The notes: generated by a model not told the origin, from the letters alone. A stretch of 64,000 nt of DNA from Brienomyrus brachyistius (GCF_023856365.1 NC_064540.1:25908474-25972473), one strand, 5' to 3'. Positions 1 through 20,264 are shown, numbered from the stretch's first letter. Program-made: numbers and translations.

Positions 1-6941
<6,941 letters not shown>

Positions 6942-8472
6942 CTACTTCCGAGTTTAATGTTCCCAAAAGACTCGAAGGTTGTAAATAGCCCATCCTGCAT
7001 AGTTGGTTGCCGACTGGTCAATCAACAAGATATTTCCAGGCACGGAAGACACAACACCTTTTATTGCCCCCCCGAAGGAAAAAGATACTATGGTGAGTTT
7101 GTAACTCCCTAGATTACTTTCCTTGTAAAAGTAGCTCACACAGTAAGAAAGGTTGGAGATCATGGCTGTGAACAATTACAAAAACCAAGGAGGAAGGTGA
7201 CAGAAACCTTTTGTCTTCGTATTAGCAGCGTGGTGGCTAATTAACAGCCCGATGATAATAAAGCTACTACATAAGACATCATTCGCAACATAATCCATGA
7301 TGTTCAATAAATCCATTGATAAGCTGCCACGGAGTTTGTTAACTGGTTCTGTTAACTGCGTAACAACATAGTAAAAAGTGATATTTACACATTTTTTTTC
7401 AAGAAATAATATGCAAAGCACATCATAATATTTGACAACTTGTCATACAGTAATTTGGCATTACAAGACCGAGAGACATGTTGCCATAGCAGCTCTTTCA
7501 GAAAAACATGCCTGTCTTACCACATAGTTGTAAACAACTAGATGAGAAATGGAATCAGAAGATTCAGGATTATTCTAGATCAGCTTTAATTAGGCCTGTA
7601 TAGATTTTCAATTTGGACTTTAAGTTGCAGAATAGATTGAAAATGACCCACATCTCACTGTTAGGAAACCTTTTAAAAACTCATCTCCAACATTAAAACA
7701 TTTTGCTTTAAATCAATAAGATGCTAGTCTGAAATAACTATCTGTGATTTAAAAAGAAAATAAAAGCTGAAAATGCAGCAGAGGGTGAAAGTCCTTGCAT
7801 ACAACATGATTTCTCTGTTCCATAATTCATAGAAACTAGAAAGTGAAACAATTAATACTTTCAGAACTTCACATTTCAAGAACTGATTGGCTGCTTCGTC
7901 AAATATAACAATTTGCAGTCATACAACTTTTATGGCATATATAAATAAAGAATTAGTCCTTGTGACACAGTGGGTAGCACTGACACCTCGTAATGATTCC
8001 GTGTTGAATAAGTGGAAAGAACCAATAGGGGTTGTTTATTATTATTATTATTACAAGTAGTATATCTGTTATTGTGGAACAGAAAGATTTGCTGTTACCT
8101 GTGAAACTGCTAAATTAGAAATTCTTTAAGCTAGCGCACACCAGAAACTCCTAATTTTTGACAATCCTTATTCCTAGTTGGGCTTTATTATTGTGCAAGT
8201 ATATGGAAGCAGAATGAATATTAATAACGTTGATGTTAAAGATACATGACACCCAAATTCATACACTATGCAAAGAGACTCAGCACAGTCATGTGAAGCA
8301 CAGGGCAGCACAGGGTTGATCTTAGCATGGATTTGCACATTGGCCGGCAGCGCGCCTGACATTAGTGTTTTGACACCAGTTTACCTCCCACAGTAGAGTC
8401 TATATACTTCTTCAGATCCATGCAAAAAAAACTTGTTGAAGAACACTGCAGCTACTTCAAAGGCAGACAAGT

Positions 8473-8488
8473 GGGGGGGGGGGGGGGG
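8473..8488. repeat. Poly-G tract of 16 bases
   Basis: An uninterrupted G run, read directly. Such runs are error-prone in sequencing, so the length may be approximate. Confidence 0.9.
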
Positions 8489-9589
8489 CTTGCCACTCCC
8501 AAGGAGGATGACTCAGTGTGGCAAGAGATGTGAAGGAGGGAAGCAAACAGACTGGCAAGTCGTCAGGGTGGCAGCAGCAACTCTGCAGAGAGATCACAAC
8601 CACAAGGGGGAGCAAGGGCAGCGATGGGGGCTCGTGGTCCATAGACAGTCAGCATGAGGCACTAGCTCAGGAATGGCTGCATTCATGCTGGGGCAGTGGT
8701 GCAAGCTTTGATGGAGCAGAACAGGGCCCCGGCTGGATCCAATTTGCTGCACCAAAAATTTACTACCATCATTACTGATGCAGTCAGTGTTTCTGTGCAA
8801 GGACAATGAGGACAACGACAGTCCAAATACTTTTGGGGCATCTGTCACACTAAACCAGAGCGATCACTTAACAGGGTACACTGTGTGATAAGCCCCAAAA
8901 AAACTACAATACATCATAAATAATCGGAAAGCCTACATGAGAGATGGCCTGCGTGGAAGGAAAGAGGCATACAGGTACACTGCAACAAGTCAGCCAGCTG
9001 ATGATTGATATTGAAACTTAAACCAAACCCAACCAATGAGAAATTTCTAGAAAGAAAGGAAGCAATGAAGGATCCTCTCTGGACCACACTCTTGTTTGTG
9101 GATTGTCCTCACTCGTCCACCCATCATCACGCAGATAGCGCTAATGTTAATGAGGACTGGCACAATGAGTAGATCAATACCACTTAAGCAGTCATACTGC
9201 AGTCTGCCAGCACTGCTGCTGATCTATAATCCATAAGTACATCGGTGTAAGAGCAGCCATAACACACCATCGAACACTGGCGAAACACGAGAAGGCATGT
9301 TCCACCTATACACTCTCATAGCCATGGAGTGGTTCACGTCCTCCATTTTGTTTGCGCATTCAAGACGTGCATGATTTTTCTGCAAACAAATCTCAAAAAT
9401 CTTGTCGGCTTGATTTGGCCGAGAAGAATTGATAAAATTAAGAAATGCATGTTCTTTTGATAGAACAGTTCTTCTCGGCAGCAAAAATAAAATTTGATAC
9501 CATTCTCAGAATTGATTTTTAAAATCCTATTCAATGCAATGGTTCGTATTAACGAGGTGCAGTATGAAACCATATGTAGTGCCTTTTAT

Positions 9590-9850
9590 TATTATTGTAT
9601 AATTATTTATTGTTAATACTTAAAGTAATCATACAAATGCATTATAGATACCCTCATAATGCATCATGATGCATTCATAATGTATTATAAACACGGCTAT
9701 AAATATTTATAAAAAGCCATGTTTGTAACGCATTATGAATGCTTTATGAAGCTCTCACCCATAATGCACTATAAATACATTCATAATGCATTATAATGGT
9801 CAGTATAATGCATTATGAAGGTATTTATAGTACATTATATATGACTGTCT
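9590..9850. mobile_element. AT-rich palindromic MITE-like repeat (cataatgcattataa family)
   Basis: The stretch consists of repeated and inverted versions of cataatgcattataa and tttataaataca, so that much of it can fold back on itself. A related stretch with tttatgaatg and cattatgaaggtg blocks lies at 27355-27480. Repeats of this look are common in fish and are usually non-autonomous DNA transposons. Terminal repeats and target-site duplication were not resolved. Confidence 0.55.
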
Positions 9851-9854
9851 GTAC

Positions 9855-10110
9855 ACGGGGAGCCTGGAACCTATCACAGGCAGCATAGGACATACTGTAA
9901 GGCATGACATGTGTCACAATTGTAGTTCATGGGCTATCTGAAAACATCAGTTATTCTAACTGCATGCCTTTGTTGGATCAAACTGAAATATCCAGAGAAA
10001 ACGCACAGGAACAGAACATGGAAACTCCACAGGCAAAGAGCAGAGGTGTGATTTAAAAACCCCGACGCTAGAGGTGTGAGGCAGCAGTACTACTCACTGT
10101 GCCACTCAAA
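9855..10110 (-). repeat. Diverged copy of the tRNA-like SINE family
   Basis: From about 10000 to 10110 the segment has the reverse complement of the family's head: aaaacgcacaggaac, gaaactccac, gaggtgtgaggcagcagt, then cactgtgccactc. The preceding part (gggagcctggaacctatcacagg) resembles the family's body. It is older than the copies at 13.9 and 33.3 kb. Confidence 0.5.
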
Positions 10111-10267
10111 TGCGAATCAGTTTTCAAATATTTATAAGCTAATTAAGTGGATAAAGTCAAAGTTAGCCTTTTTCAGCACAGACATCTAAGGCTTTTCATT
10201 CCTAATGAGTCCAGCGAGGACAAATCAACAAAGACCTGCCCATGAGCTCTATGTCCTTGACTGGAGC

Positions 10268-10303
10268 GCTAGCATATACGCTAGCAGATGTGCTAGCAGA
10301 TAC
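10268..10303. repeat. Three tandem 12-bp units (gctagcanatny)
   Basis: Units start at 10268, 10280 and 10292 and each begin with the palindrome gctagc. Two bases vary between copies. No coding meaning is apparent. Confidence 0.85.
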
Positions 10304-11059
10304 AGCACTCAAGCCTCTGGGTACAGCCTTTTTCTCCAAACCAAACCCAGGCGATTTGTCTCCCAAGGCTTCACAGCAAACCTCATTCACGCCACACATG
10401 CTTTCTGACAATCCATAACGTCTCAAAAAGAGATATTGATTTATTTCACATTCTTTTTTGTCACGTCTGGACGTAACAAAGCACATGCTGTATGTATTGT
10501 ACCTTCGCTTTGATTTATGCATGACGATTTACAGGCTGACAGTAATGTATGCTGAGTGTATATACCCTTGCTGTATTCTCAGTCATACCAAACAGCATTT
10601 TAAAGCTCCCCAGTCATTTCTATTCAAGTCAGAATGCACTGAAAGAATTTATTTCCAATCCAGTCATGCACTTTGTTTTTCTTCAGCATTTATGGATTCT
10701 TGTCTTGTTTTTAATCTAAACTGTTCAAATTAAAGTGTCCTATTAATCAAAATTGGGGTTTTAATATGCTACTCAGGAACAATATACTGTTAGATGAAGT
10801 TATTGTTGTAATGTGCAGTGAAGGACGACTTGAACAAGTATGCTAACAGAGAGGCTAATTACATATGATTGGAGAAACAACCTTAATAGACTGCCAATTG
10901 CTATATATATGGTTATGGTATAACACGGTATTTTCCGGAAGGACAACAGTTATTTGTACATTTGTAAAGTTCACTATCAAGTGTCAAGTCAACTCTTATT
11001 CCCTGATTTCTTGTGTGCACATTTTCACGTTATTTTATTTGTATTTTCTATATTTCTGT

Positions 11060-11840
11060 TGCGGCGCGGCAAAAAGGGTGACAATCCACTAGTGGCTCCA
11101 AGACAAAAGGGGGTTTCTTAAAAAAAACTGAACCCACTGGGTTAAAATACGAAACAAAAGGCCCACAAGGGGTCAGAACAGGGGAAAATAATTAATAGAA
11201 CCACAAATGACCTAGAAAGGGAAATATAGAGAACAGAACTCCAAAAACAGGCAGAGTAACAAACACAGACCGATTTACACAGTAATTAACACAACGAGCC
11301 ACTAAGGAGTAAAACAAAGGCAAGAACTTAAATACCAAGGAACACCAGGGCAAACAAGGAACAGGTGCAGCTAATATCCAATTAACCAATCAAGACAGGA
11401 ACAGAAACAATGAGAAACAGGTGGAAGTGGAAACACTAAATGAGCACAAGGATTAGGGAACTATAACAATCACTAAGTCAGGGAAGCACTAGAGACTAGG
11501 GAACATAACAGAGGGCTGACTACACTAGGAAAGACTAAGAGGAAAAAAAATCTAATAGATATAAGCGGGCAACCAAAACAGGGAAGAAAAGAACCAACAA
11601 CATAAAATATGAAAGTCTGAAACCCAATAAGCAAACAAAACAGGTGAGGCTGGTGTCTAGCTAGTCTCAAACCCATAACTGCATACATGACAAGTCTAAG
11701 CAGCACACTCAACTCAGTGAGCTATGCAGTTGTCTGGAGGGCAGGGAGAACACACTAGGGCTAAGGGGCTGCATGACGGGAGAGAGCTCAGAATGAACAG
11801 CGAAGGAGGCAAGGTCGGATGGGCGTCCACCCTGACAATT
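11060..11840. mobile_element. Interspersed element of unknown class, non-coding
   Basis: Base composition changes sharply at 11060 (gcggcgcggc) and again near 11836. In between the plus strand is A-rich and purine-biased with few T, and contains phrases such as gaacaggtgcagctaat and aaacaggtggaag that recur in fish interspersed repeats. The minus strand reads as degenerate, partly open sequence (11192-11389, 11473-11712) without recognisable motifs. Similar AT-rich stretches (ttattttattt) flank both ends, which might be a target duplication or coincidence. Confidence 0.45.
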
Positions 11841-12538
11841 TACACTGTTACTTATTTTATTTCTGTATTTTACTATGTATGCTGTATTTGTTAGTTCATT
11901 CTTTCTAAACTGGAAAGGTGAACTACAGTACCGTTGTTTTTAAATGTGCTATGTAAATAAATACTTGATTTAATGAATGATATGTGTTTGATATGTACCA
12001 GGAAAAACTAAATGATGGCAATTTAAAAATAAAGAGATATAAAGGATGAAACAATTTTTGCACAAAAAAATATATTGGCATAACATACATTTTTAATAAA
12101 TATAACCACAGAGACGATTAAAATATCAGTGCATGACCAAGTCCTGCATACATGACCACAATATATCCACAAAATCCACTATAAGACAATAGTCAATCCC
12201 AGTAAAAAAAAATGATTTGACTGGAAATACGCCTGAATAAATATACAACCAGAAAATTACATTGTTAGTATCCCAGCAGAAACACCAGTAGGTCATGAAT
12301 GAAAGCAATAACATCTGCTTATTAAATGAGGTGAACATGTATGTACATACAGTATGCAATCGCAGAGGAGAATGTGAGATGGGGGGGACTTAATAATTTA
12401 AACACAAAGGTCTGTTCATTGGGGGGATGATTGAACCCAGATTCACTAGTGTGTAACTGCCCTGTGTATATGTGCATTTACTTGATACTTAAAATCATCA
12501 TGTATTGTTCTACAGACTGACTAAAAGCTAAAATTTCC

Positions 12539-12660
12539 ATCCACCCATCTATCTTCTGTAGCCGATTGTCCTATTCAGAATCATCGGGGTTTGCAGCCTA
12601 TGGCTAGAATATAGGGAATAACCCAGGATGGGGGCGCCAACCCATAGCAGGGCCACATTA
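12539..12660 (-). repeat. Fragment of a tRNA-like SINE-family tail
   Basis: It begins ccatccacccatctatcttctg and later reads aataacccaggatggggg followed by ccaacccatagcagggc, which parallels the reverse complement of the 3' half of the 13.9-kb element. It is strongly diverged. Confidence 0.55.
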
Positions 12661-13865
12661 TAAATGGGTAAAAACATTTAAAAATAAAAGGCTGCATAAA
12701 AAGTAGCATAAATAGAGCAAAAAATGAAACTCGATGGCCCCTTTGTCTATTTTTTCTCTTTGTAACTTTGCTGCCTAGCCAGAGATGTGCTCTTTTTAGT
12801 CACATTTCTGTCTAAATCGTGACACTGAGAAAAAGATCCAGAACAATTCCTTGAGGTAATTCCACATACCTATTTGCATGGTGCGGTTTCCTGCTTGCCT
12901 CTGACACGCCCCATGTTATGTGGCCGACTCACAAAGCTCATTTTCACCAAAATAGATTTTTGGAAGCTCTTTCACAATTTCACGGTTGATGGCAGTGCGG
13001 GAAAGGATGACATGTTTGACAGCAGTCACACGGCGAATTCGATCAAGGAAAAGCATGTGAACAGGCTCTACATGGAAGCAGGCTCAGAATAAAACTGACA
13101 AGAGAAAGATTGCAGTGAAGCTTAAAAACTGGGAAAAGGAAAAATTAATTTTGCGTTTCTATCTATTTCAGAAGTGTTACAATAAGGTTAAAATATCAAG
13201 AAGCACAAAAACATGTTTTTTTTATTTAAAAATATCTTGAAATATCAAAATCTTTCCTTCTATTGTGGAATGTGTATCACAAGAATTAAACACACTGGCC
13301 AGATTTCATGATGTTCATGGTGTCGATTATTCAAACAGATCCCAACAGAAGGACCCCTGAGTATTTATAAATCCTTGTCCACAGGTTGCCAACAGCCCTT
13401 TAGATACAAAAAAATAGCAACAGGCTAAAATGAAAATGAATGCTAATCCATTACAAAAAGACATGTTGTTGAGACAGGTGCAATGGGAATATGGCATGTA
13501 ATTAATATGGTGGCTGAACACCAGTCGGAATCTTACCGCTGTAAAGCCCTTAACAATCTGGAGATTCAGATGGGCACCTATGAAATGCTAATACTCCTTA
13601 GCAGCTACCCATGTTCCTGCAGGTTTCTGCTAGAGCAATCAATACTGGGGCCATGGAGCACTTCAATTAATTACATTGACACAGATATACTCTTATCAGC
13701 CTTGATAGAATTATATATCAAGTGGCCAGATGTATGCTTGCAGTTAAGCACTGATTATCAGCAAATTAGTAATTAACACTGTATAAGTATTTGCTTAAAA
13801 GGTCTTAAGCATTTTAGCTTATTTTTGGATTAGTAATTTTTTTCCCTTAAATGGCTGCATTCTGG

Positions 13866-14211
13866 AGCAGCATGGTGGTGCAGTGGTTAGCACTGTTGCC
13901 TCACACCTCTGGGACCTGGGTTCGAGTCGCCGCCTGGGTCACATGTGTGCGGAGTTTGCATGTTCTCCCCATGTCGTCGTGGGGTTTCCTCCGGGTACTC
14001 CGGTTTCCCCCCACAGTCCAAAAACATGCTGAGGCTAATTGGAGTTACTAAATTGCTCATAGGTGTGTAAGTGAATGGTGTGTGAGTGTGCCCTGCGATG
14101 AGCTGGCCCCCCAACCTGGGTTGTTCCCTGCCTCGTGCCTATTGCTTCCGGGATAGGCTCTGGACCCCCCGCAACCCAGTAGGATAAGCAGTTTGGAAAA
14201 TGGATGGATGG
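13866..14211 (+). mobile_element. tRNA-derived SINE-like retroposon, near full length, with (GGAT)n tail
   Basis: The head has RNA polymerase III promoter-like boxes: A box tggtgcagtgg at 13876-13886 and B box ggttcgagtc at 13919-13928. The body continues to an aaaatggatggatgg tail. A 15-bp direct repeat with one mismatch flanks it (13851-13865, atggctgcattctgg; 14212-14226, atggctgaattctgg), which is a target-site duplication. Other copies in the window: 33322-33682, 28064-28290 (minus), 20265-20312 (minus) and diverged ones at 12.5, 25.2 and 48.2 kb. That it is mobilised by a LINE is inference from the tail and target duplications. Confidence 0.82.
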
Positions 14212-14479
14212 ATGGCTGAATTCTGGCCTCCTGCTAAATAAAGCAGTATTACCATTTTGTCAGTTGATCACGATGATTGTGAGTAGCATGCACACTGTGT
14301 CTTAGCAGATAATTTCATTTTAACAAAGCACAGGTGACGTTAGGCAGGTCTGTGACACAAAAGTTTTAGCTCCCAGTGTCCTGGTGCCACTGGCACGCGC
14401 TAAGGTGAGGAAAGACAAGCTGCATAGAAAAACACACCGAAGGGCTTTAGTCCTCAAAAAAAACTGTCCTTGTTGCTTC

Positions 14480-15715
14480 CATATTGTCATTCCATTCCAG
14501 CTTTCAGGGGCTCCTTACACACCTTGAAGTCCATCGCAAATTCCTTCATCCTTTCCACATTGAGCTTCAAGTGGTGTGTCTTACCCAACCCAACAAAACT
14601 CTCTACCAGACTTCGGCACTCCACTTCTCTTCCTTTACTGTCACATCTCTTAAGGTGGATATGCACCGTGTGATTTTTTTTTGCTGTCCTAGATGAAAGA
14701 TTACCAGTGTGAAAGAACTGTGGCGATACCTGTGGTCGTGGCTCTAACATGGCGGTCCTACGTCACACAGTGACAACAGTTCAAAGACAGGGACAAATGT
14801 CCGACAATGTCAGAAATTCATTATGACCATTTCACAATGTGACAGCTGCCAACTACATACGTCTACCACCCAACCAATGCTGATGACATTTCGTTCTTGT
14901 ACATTGACTTGCACTGTAGCCTACAGTTCAGTTGGTGTTATCATCGTACAGTCTACATTGATTTACCTAAATGTATTACATCCATGTCTTGATGCCGCTT
15001 ACATAGCTGCTGAAATCTCTCAGCCTATAGGAGGCTTCAATCGTAAAATCAGAAAACCTGTGTTGATAACATGAGCCATGAACTTGAAGTATAAGTATAG
15101 TAAACAAAAATCGTGACAAGACTTTCCTTTTGGGCACAACCATGTCACTCAGTACCACATCAGATATACAGTTGCATGAACTGTAGCCGGTTGGTGAGCA
15201 AATCTGTGACCCAGTCAACCATGGCATCCTCAACCTGCAGCATCTTTAACTCCTATGCCAGTAGAAAAGGCTAGATGGCGTGTAACTCACTGGAGAATTC
15301 AAAGAAGGGAATCTTCATAATGATCTAGGTGCAAGCAGGATCTGTGAAGCAGTAAAGAATAGCACTCTGCACACCTATGCCTGCCAGGTATGCAAATGGA
15401 CGTGGCTTTGGGAAGCCCTTCATGGATGGTCTGAAAGCAGCCACTCAAATAATATCTTCATTATGTGTAATGTTAATGTCACTGATCTGTAGCCATTAGT
15501 GGCTCTTGAGAATCCCTCCTTAGGAACAAGAACTTTACGGGAGGGGGTGAGGCCTGTCAAAATCGTATGGACAGATTAAACGTCTACATCTCTTCCAACT
15601 GGAGTGCACTTCAAGCAATCTTGGGTCAACACCATCAAGACCTTGATCATGCTTGGCCATTCTAACTTTCTGAGGGGAAGAGTTGGAATGAGGGAGAATA
15701 GAGGTAGAGTTTAAC
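14480..15715 (-). pseudogene. Degenerate non-LTR retrotransposon (LINE) reverse transcriptase fragment
   Basis: Reading the minus strand across several frames gives, in order, the domains of a fish LINE reverse transcriptase: GLDGVDPRLLEVH (about 15650-15600; family PDGVxPRLLK), then PRPFAYLAGIGVQSA (15405-15360; family FAYxxGVGVxxAI), FFEFSSELHAI (about 15320-15288; motif A), VDWVTDLLTNRLQFMQL (about 15230-15180), CAQKESLV (about 15145-15120; motif B GAPQG) and LKLNVERMKEFAMDF (about 14575-14530; family LxLNVxKTKExVxDF). Many stops and frameshifts separate these. The motif A aspartate is glutamate and motif B is altered, so it is dead. A CR1/L2/Rex-type clade is my guess. Confidence 0.82.
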
Positions 15716-18700
15716 CACAAAGGGTCTAGGGGGAATCTTGACTAAGACAGGTGTGACTGTGAGTAAGCGGGGGCGTGCCTATGACCAGGTTATTGGGCTG
15801 AAGCCCCAGATATTTTATCTGTAGCCCTGGAACTTTTGAACGGTGAAACCAGTTAGTATTACTAGCACGTACTTTTGACAACCATGACCATTTGTATCTG
15901 GAGCAGCAGCTGAGTGTGCAGTTCAGCAGGAAATGGTTAGTAGTATGCTACAGGGAGAACATTTTAAGCATGTTTAATCAGAGGAGTTTGAACAGGCTGA
16001 CTTGAATATATTGTCTTTGATAAAACTTGTGCTTGAAATAAATCAAGAAGGCCAGTGTAATGAGTGGAGCCATTGTCATTGTCAATGCTGTGTGATGATG
16101 GTTGTCTTTGTAGGTTTTGCAGATGAATTCTTGTACTAATGTTGAATTTTTAGGAACCACATGACTGCCTTTTGCTTCTCAGTGAAGTCGCAAAGGAAAG
16201 AGGCTGCTAAGATAGAACAAAGAATGGGGGTGGGCGTGTAGACATCATGTGGGCTAAGCCCCTGACCCTCGTGCACCCTAGACACACCCCTGCGTTAAAA
16301 CATAGGTTTAAGTCATCTAATCTCACTGAATTCCTAGCTTCACCAGGGCCAAACTGTGATAAGTCGCTCAGCATATCGATCAGCGTGATTAAAGTAACCT
16401 GAGATTGATACAAATGCCCTTGGCTGTTGCGTTTGAAGACAAGAAACATGCGAGTCCATGACCTCTTATGTAGCGTCCACATCAACCAACAATCCAACGT
16501 GAACAACAACTTGTGCTGCGGGCAGCGTGGCGTCAGCTTCACAGCCAGCAGGTCAACGTCCAGGCAGCAGATTTACTCTTTCATGGTCACATGCTCAGGA
16601 TTATACCACTCAGAGTTAATAAAAAAATCATTTTTGTTTTACTCCTGTTAGTGAACTTGGGTTGGAAGACCTCCAGTGTCCAACACGTCTCCATGCAGCC
16701 ATGAGTCTTTGAAGCACATGAATCTGCACTCCTGAGAGTCCATTTGGCTTCTCATCTAAGCACAGACTGCATCCATCTCGTTTGGGTGTGATGTCACGTT
16801 ACCCATAATTACTGCACACAAGTACGACCTGAAATTCTTTGTTCAATCAGTATCTCGCTGTCTCTCTCACCCTAATTCCCGCCTTTCCCTCTGGTGAGAT
16901 TCCTTTCCATTTGGGGGCAGCGTCCCATCTCAGGGCAATGAGCTAATAATGATAATCTAACAAGATAAGACAAAACAAAAAGAGGATGAGAATAGGAAGA
17001 AAAACAGCAAAAGGACAAAAAAATAAAGCATCTATGGCGCCTTGAAAAAAATATAAGAAAGGTAGGCAAAGCAATTTGTCTCAGTCGCAGCAAACATACA
17101 CGTACTGTATCAGTGATCCTGAAATCCGACATGTGAATCTCTTGACTGTCCACCCCTCCCGCATGACAGCAGAATGGGAAGAAACGTTACATACCGTAGG
17201 ATTTGCAGTGTCGAGGCGGCCGAGTGCCACGCTCTGCTCTACCATGTTTTCTAAAAGATTTTTCAACAGAAAGATGCATGACACTCATCTCCCCCTACAT
17301 GGATGGACAGCTAAGTGGAGCCAGGCCACAGGGAAGGAGAACATCAATCTGAAAAGAGCCTCAGAGCCAGGCTGAGGTCACCACCGAAGACACCGTGAAA
17401 GGTACGGATTGGAATGGCAGGAGGAAAAAAACCAGCAAATAGAAACATTTATGAATAAACACTCAGAAAATGCGGCTCACAAAGCTGTATATAAAGTACA
17501 ATACGAAAAACTGAAAAGAAAGAAACAATGAGGAAAAAACACTATTAACACTTAAAACTGTAGTGTAATTGTAGCGTATTGGCAGTTCAGTGCTTTGGTT
17601 TCTATGCTAGTGACCTGATCATACTCATGGTGGATATTCTCTGTAGGTAAAAAGTAAGAAAAGCCCTGGACAGAGTGCACTTATTAAGCTTTTTATTTCT
17701 ACTCAATCATGCAGCTTTTGCTGATTTTTCGCTGAATTCAATGAAGGGGGGCAGCCAATCTGCCACTCGGCTAGAATAAGCAGCTATGCAGCTTTGAATA
17801 CTATCTGCTGTACACAGCAGATATCTGCTATAAAATCTGTATACATAAAATCAGCACCAGATAGGCTACATAAAAAAAACCCAGACCTACTCAGGGCACA
17901 TTATGCAGCAAAGCAGACTTGTGTTTCCTGAGACGCACTCCCACAAACCTGTGATTAAGATTCAATTTACGAGCACACCCCTGAAATAAGCACGGTGTAG
18001 AACCGGCATAGTCTTTCCACAAGGTGAAAGTCTGAAGGCTTCCAGGACAAATAAAAAACCCCCCGTTCCTTAGCAGAATGCCATCTTGCAATAGCTCAAT
18101 CTGTGTCACATGTTCGGCGTTCAAGTATCCTGATGATAAAGAGAACAAACACTTCTTCTGGCTCACTAATCTCCCTTGTTATTATCTCAGAAAAACTGCT
18201 GTAAACTCTGGAGGAAGAGAGAGATGACTACACTCATTTCTCAAATGGTTCCGCCAATGAATTTAAACAGACCTGATGATTAAGACCTCTTTATGAGGAT
18301 GTGTTATCCTGTAGGGTATTTTTTTCAGTCCCGTTCCCAAAGATACATCCTGGATTGATAAAAAGCTTATTGTGGCTTTTTCAAAGTACCTGTGTTGTCA
18401 TATAAAAAGTCACTCAAGTTTTTCATCTTCGGTTTCAAGGGGTCTTCGTTTGTGACGCAGCGGGAACGGACAGATAGTGGTTGAATAACACAGTGGGCAT
18501 ACTTTACTATATATTTGGGTCAGTAAAACTGAGTTAATGAAGGCCTGACAACAACCATACGGAAGACAGAGCGTAGAAAGTCTTGGTCTGGTTCTTCTGC
18601 CTCCACTTGAACTGTCCCCAAGTTCACGCTTCTGTGGCTCTGCTTGGGTGAGAGAGACAGATGGCCAAGCCTGACAGCAACTGTGAAAGAACGGGGCTGC

Positions 18701-18783
18701 ATAGCGCATGAAGTCCTTGTCAGAGCCATAGATCTCCCTGCCCCCTATGCAGCAGACCTCCGCTGACCGTTCAATTACTCGAC

Positions 18784-18799
18784 CCCCCCCCCTCCCCCA
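18784..18799. repeat. C-rich tract
   Basis: A near-pure cytosine run (cccccccccctccccc) with one T is seen in a GC-richer segment (about 18400-18900). The longest minus-strand open frame of the window (18410-18913, 167 codons) runs through it and shows no family features. Confidence 0.7.
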
Positions 18800-19074
18800 G
18801 AGGAGCTGATGCGCCCAGTGAACTAACGGCCCTTCACACAGAAATGCACCTCTGTCACCACCCATTGCACTCGCATTCTTCACGGATGGGAATAAGGGAA
18901 CATTATTAGGCACCTGCCAGACAGGTCGAGGAAGGTATTCAAGGGGCTTTTTCCTAGGGTGTGATGGTGCAACATCAACAGTACCAGCCTACGCTAACAG
19001 GTCTCAGTCCCAAGCCAGGCATATATCGTATGTCCCAGGCACTAGTCCTGGATCTAGAAGGGGGATCCTGAGCG

Positions 19075-19235
19075 TATGGCTCAGTGTGGGTTAGGATGCT
19101 GTGTCTGTGACAGGGAGGTTGCTGGTTCAAATCCCACAATCTGCCATTTCATCAGTGGGCCCTTGAGCGAAGGCCTTTGGACCATCAATTTCTAACCAGG
19201 CTTTCTCAGTTGTGGATCCCTTTTAGATAGGAGCA
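19075..19235 (+). mobile_element. tRNA-like SINE, second family
   Basis: The head reads atggctcagtgtgggttagg, followed by a B-box-like ggttcaaatcc and then gggcccttgagcgaaggcc. Parallel copies are at 26515-26660 (plus) and 36115-36268 (minus), and a shorter head-like piece is at 43345-43410. This family differs from the (GGAT)n-tailed family in body and tail. Confidence 0.6.
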
Positions 19236-20264
19236 TCTGCTGAATTTGGGAAAACTTCTGTAGTGGGAGGGGAATTATTCCCAGCCATTTTCCATGGGGA
19301 CAGGAGGGAGGAGTAGAAGCTTGGACTCGCCTCGCATTGAAGGACATTCAGGGCTTTCGCTTCAAAGCTACACCCAACACGCAGGGGTGATGGACAGAAC
19401 CACCACGCCTGTCGCAACCATCCGCTGCTGCGCCTGTTGCTCCGCTTGCCGGCGTTGAGGTATTTTACACGTGAACAGGGTCTCCATTTAAACAGCCCCC
19501 TTTCGGGCTGTCAGGCTCTCAAACGGAGCCTGTGATAGTCCCGGTTCCGCGGCTCAGCCGTGGCGAGATGACAAGGCAGACAAAGGCTCTCAGAGAGGAG
19601 CTGCTCTCACAGAAGGCGGCGTTCACTCTCCTGCTCTCCTGTCTTCTGCCGGTCTTCTGTCACACAGCTGTCATCTCTATCTAAGCGGTGTCACCCCCCT
19701 CCCCACACAGCCTTGCTTACACAGAATGTGTTTATATAGATTCAAGAAAGACTCGACCTAGCAACAACAACAAAAAAAGGCTTATGATGGTTGCATATGT
19801 GGGCCTGCTACATCACACAGCCTATTTGGTTTTAATGACAATAGCGGTAAAAGGGTCAGCGATAGAAATTGCAGTTCCAGAAAACCACAGCTGATGCACA
19901 GCCACTTTAGATGTGGTGAAATGTCACAGATACTCCATAGCATTAAATTGGCCACACCCCGTATATACACGTATATGTTTTTAGCAAAATACAAATGCTT
20001 GTGGATTCAGCCATCAAAGATAACACTTATTGGCTTGAGGGGACTTTTTGAGGGCTCTCCTGGACTTACAAGGACTGCGATGTTCTTTTCCTAAGCTAAT
20101 GCACATTTGTCATAGTTGTCTACTTTGTGCTTTGCCAGCTAATATGTAGCCCACAGTCTACGACTCAATCCTAATAAAATACATTCTTATTGAGCTGGGC
20201 CATTTTTAAACCCATAAAGTGTCACCTTAGCATGACTGTTTGTGATGATTAGGGTCTTGTTCTC

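Noticed and set aside
11192..11712. Two minus-strand open frames rich in F, L and V, resembling membrane proteins
   Set aside because: They lie in a purine-biased interspersed repeat, whose complement gives hydrophobic codons by composition.
18410..18913. 167-codon minus-strand open frame, the longest in the window
   Set aside because: Crosses a C-rich low-complexity tract, has no recognisable domain and no intron signals or partner exons. Probably chance in a GC-richer segment.
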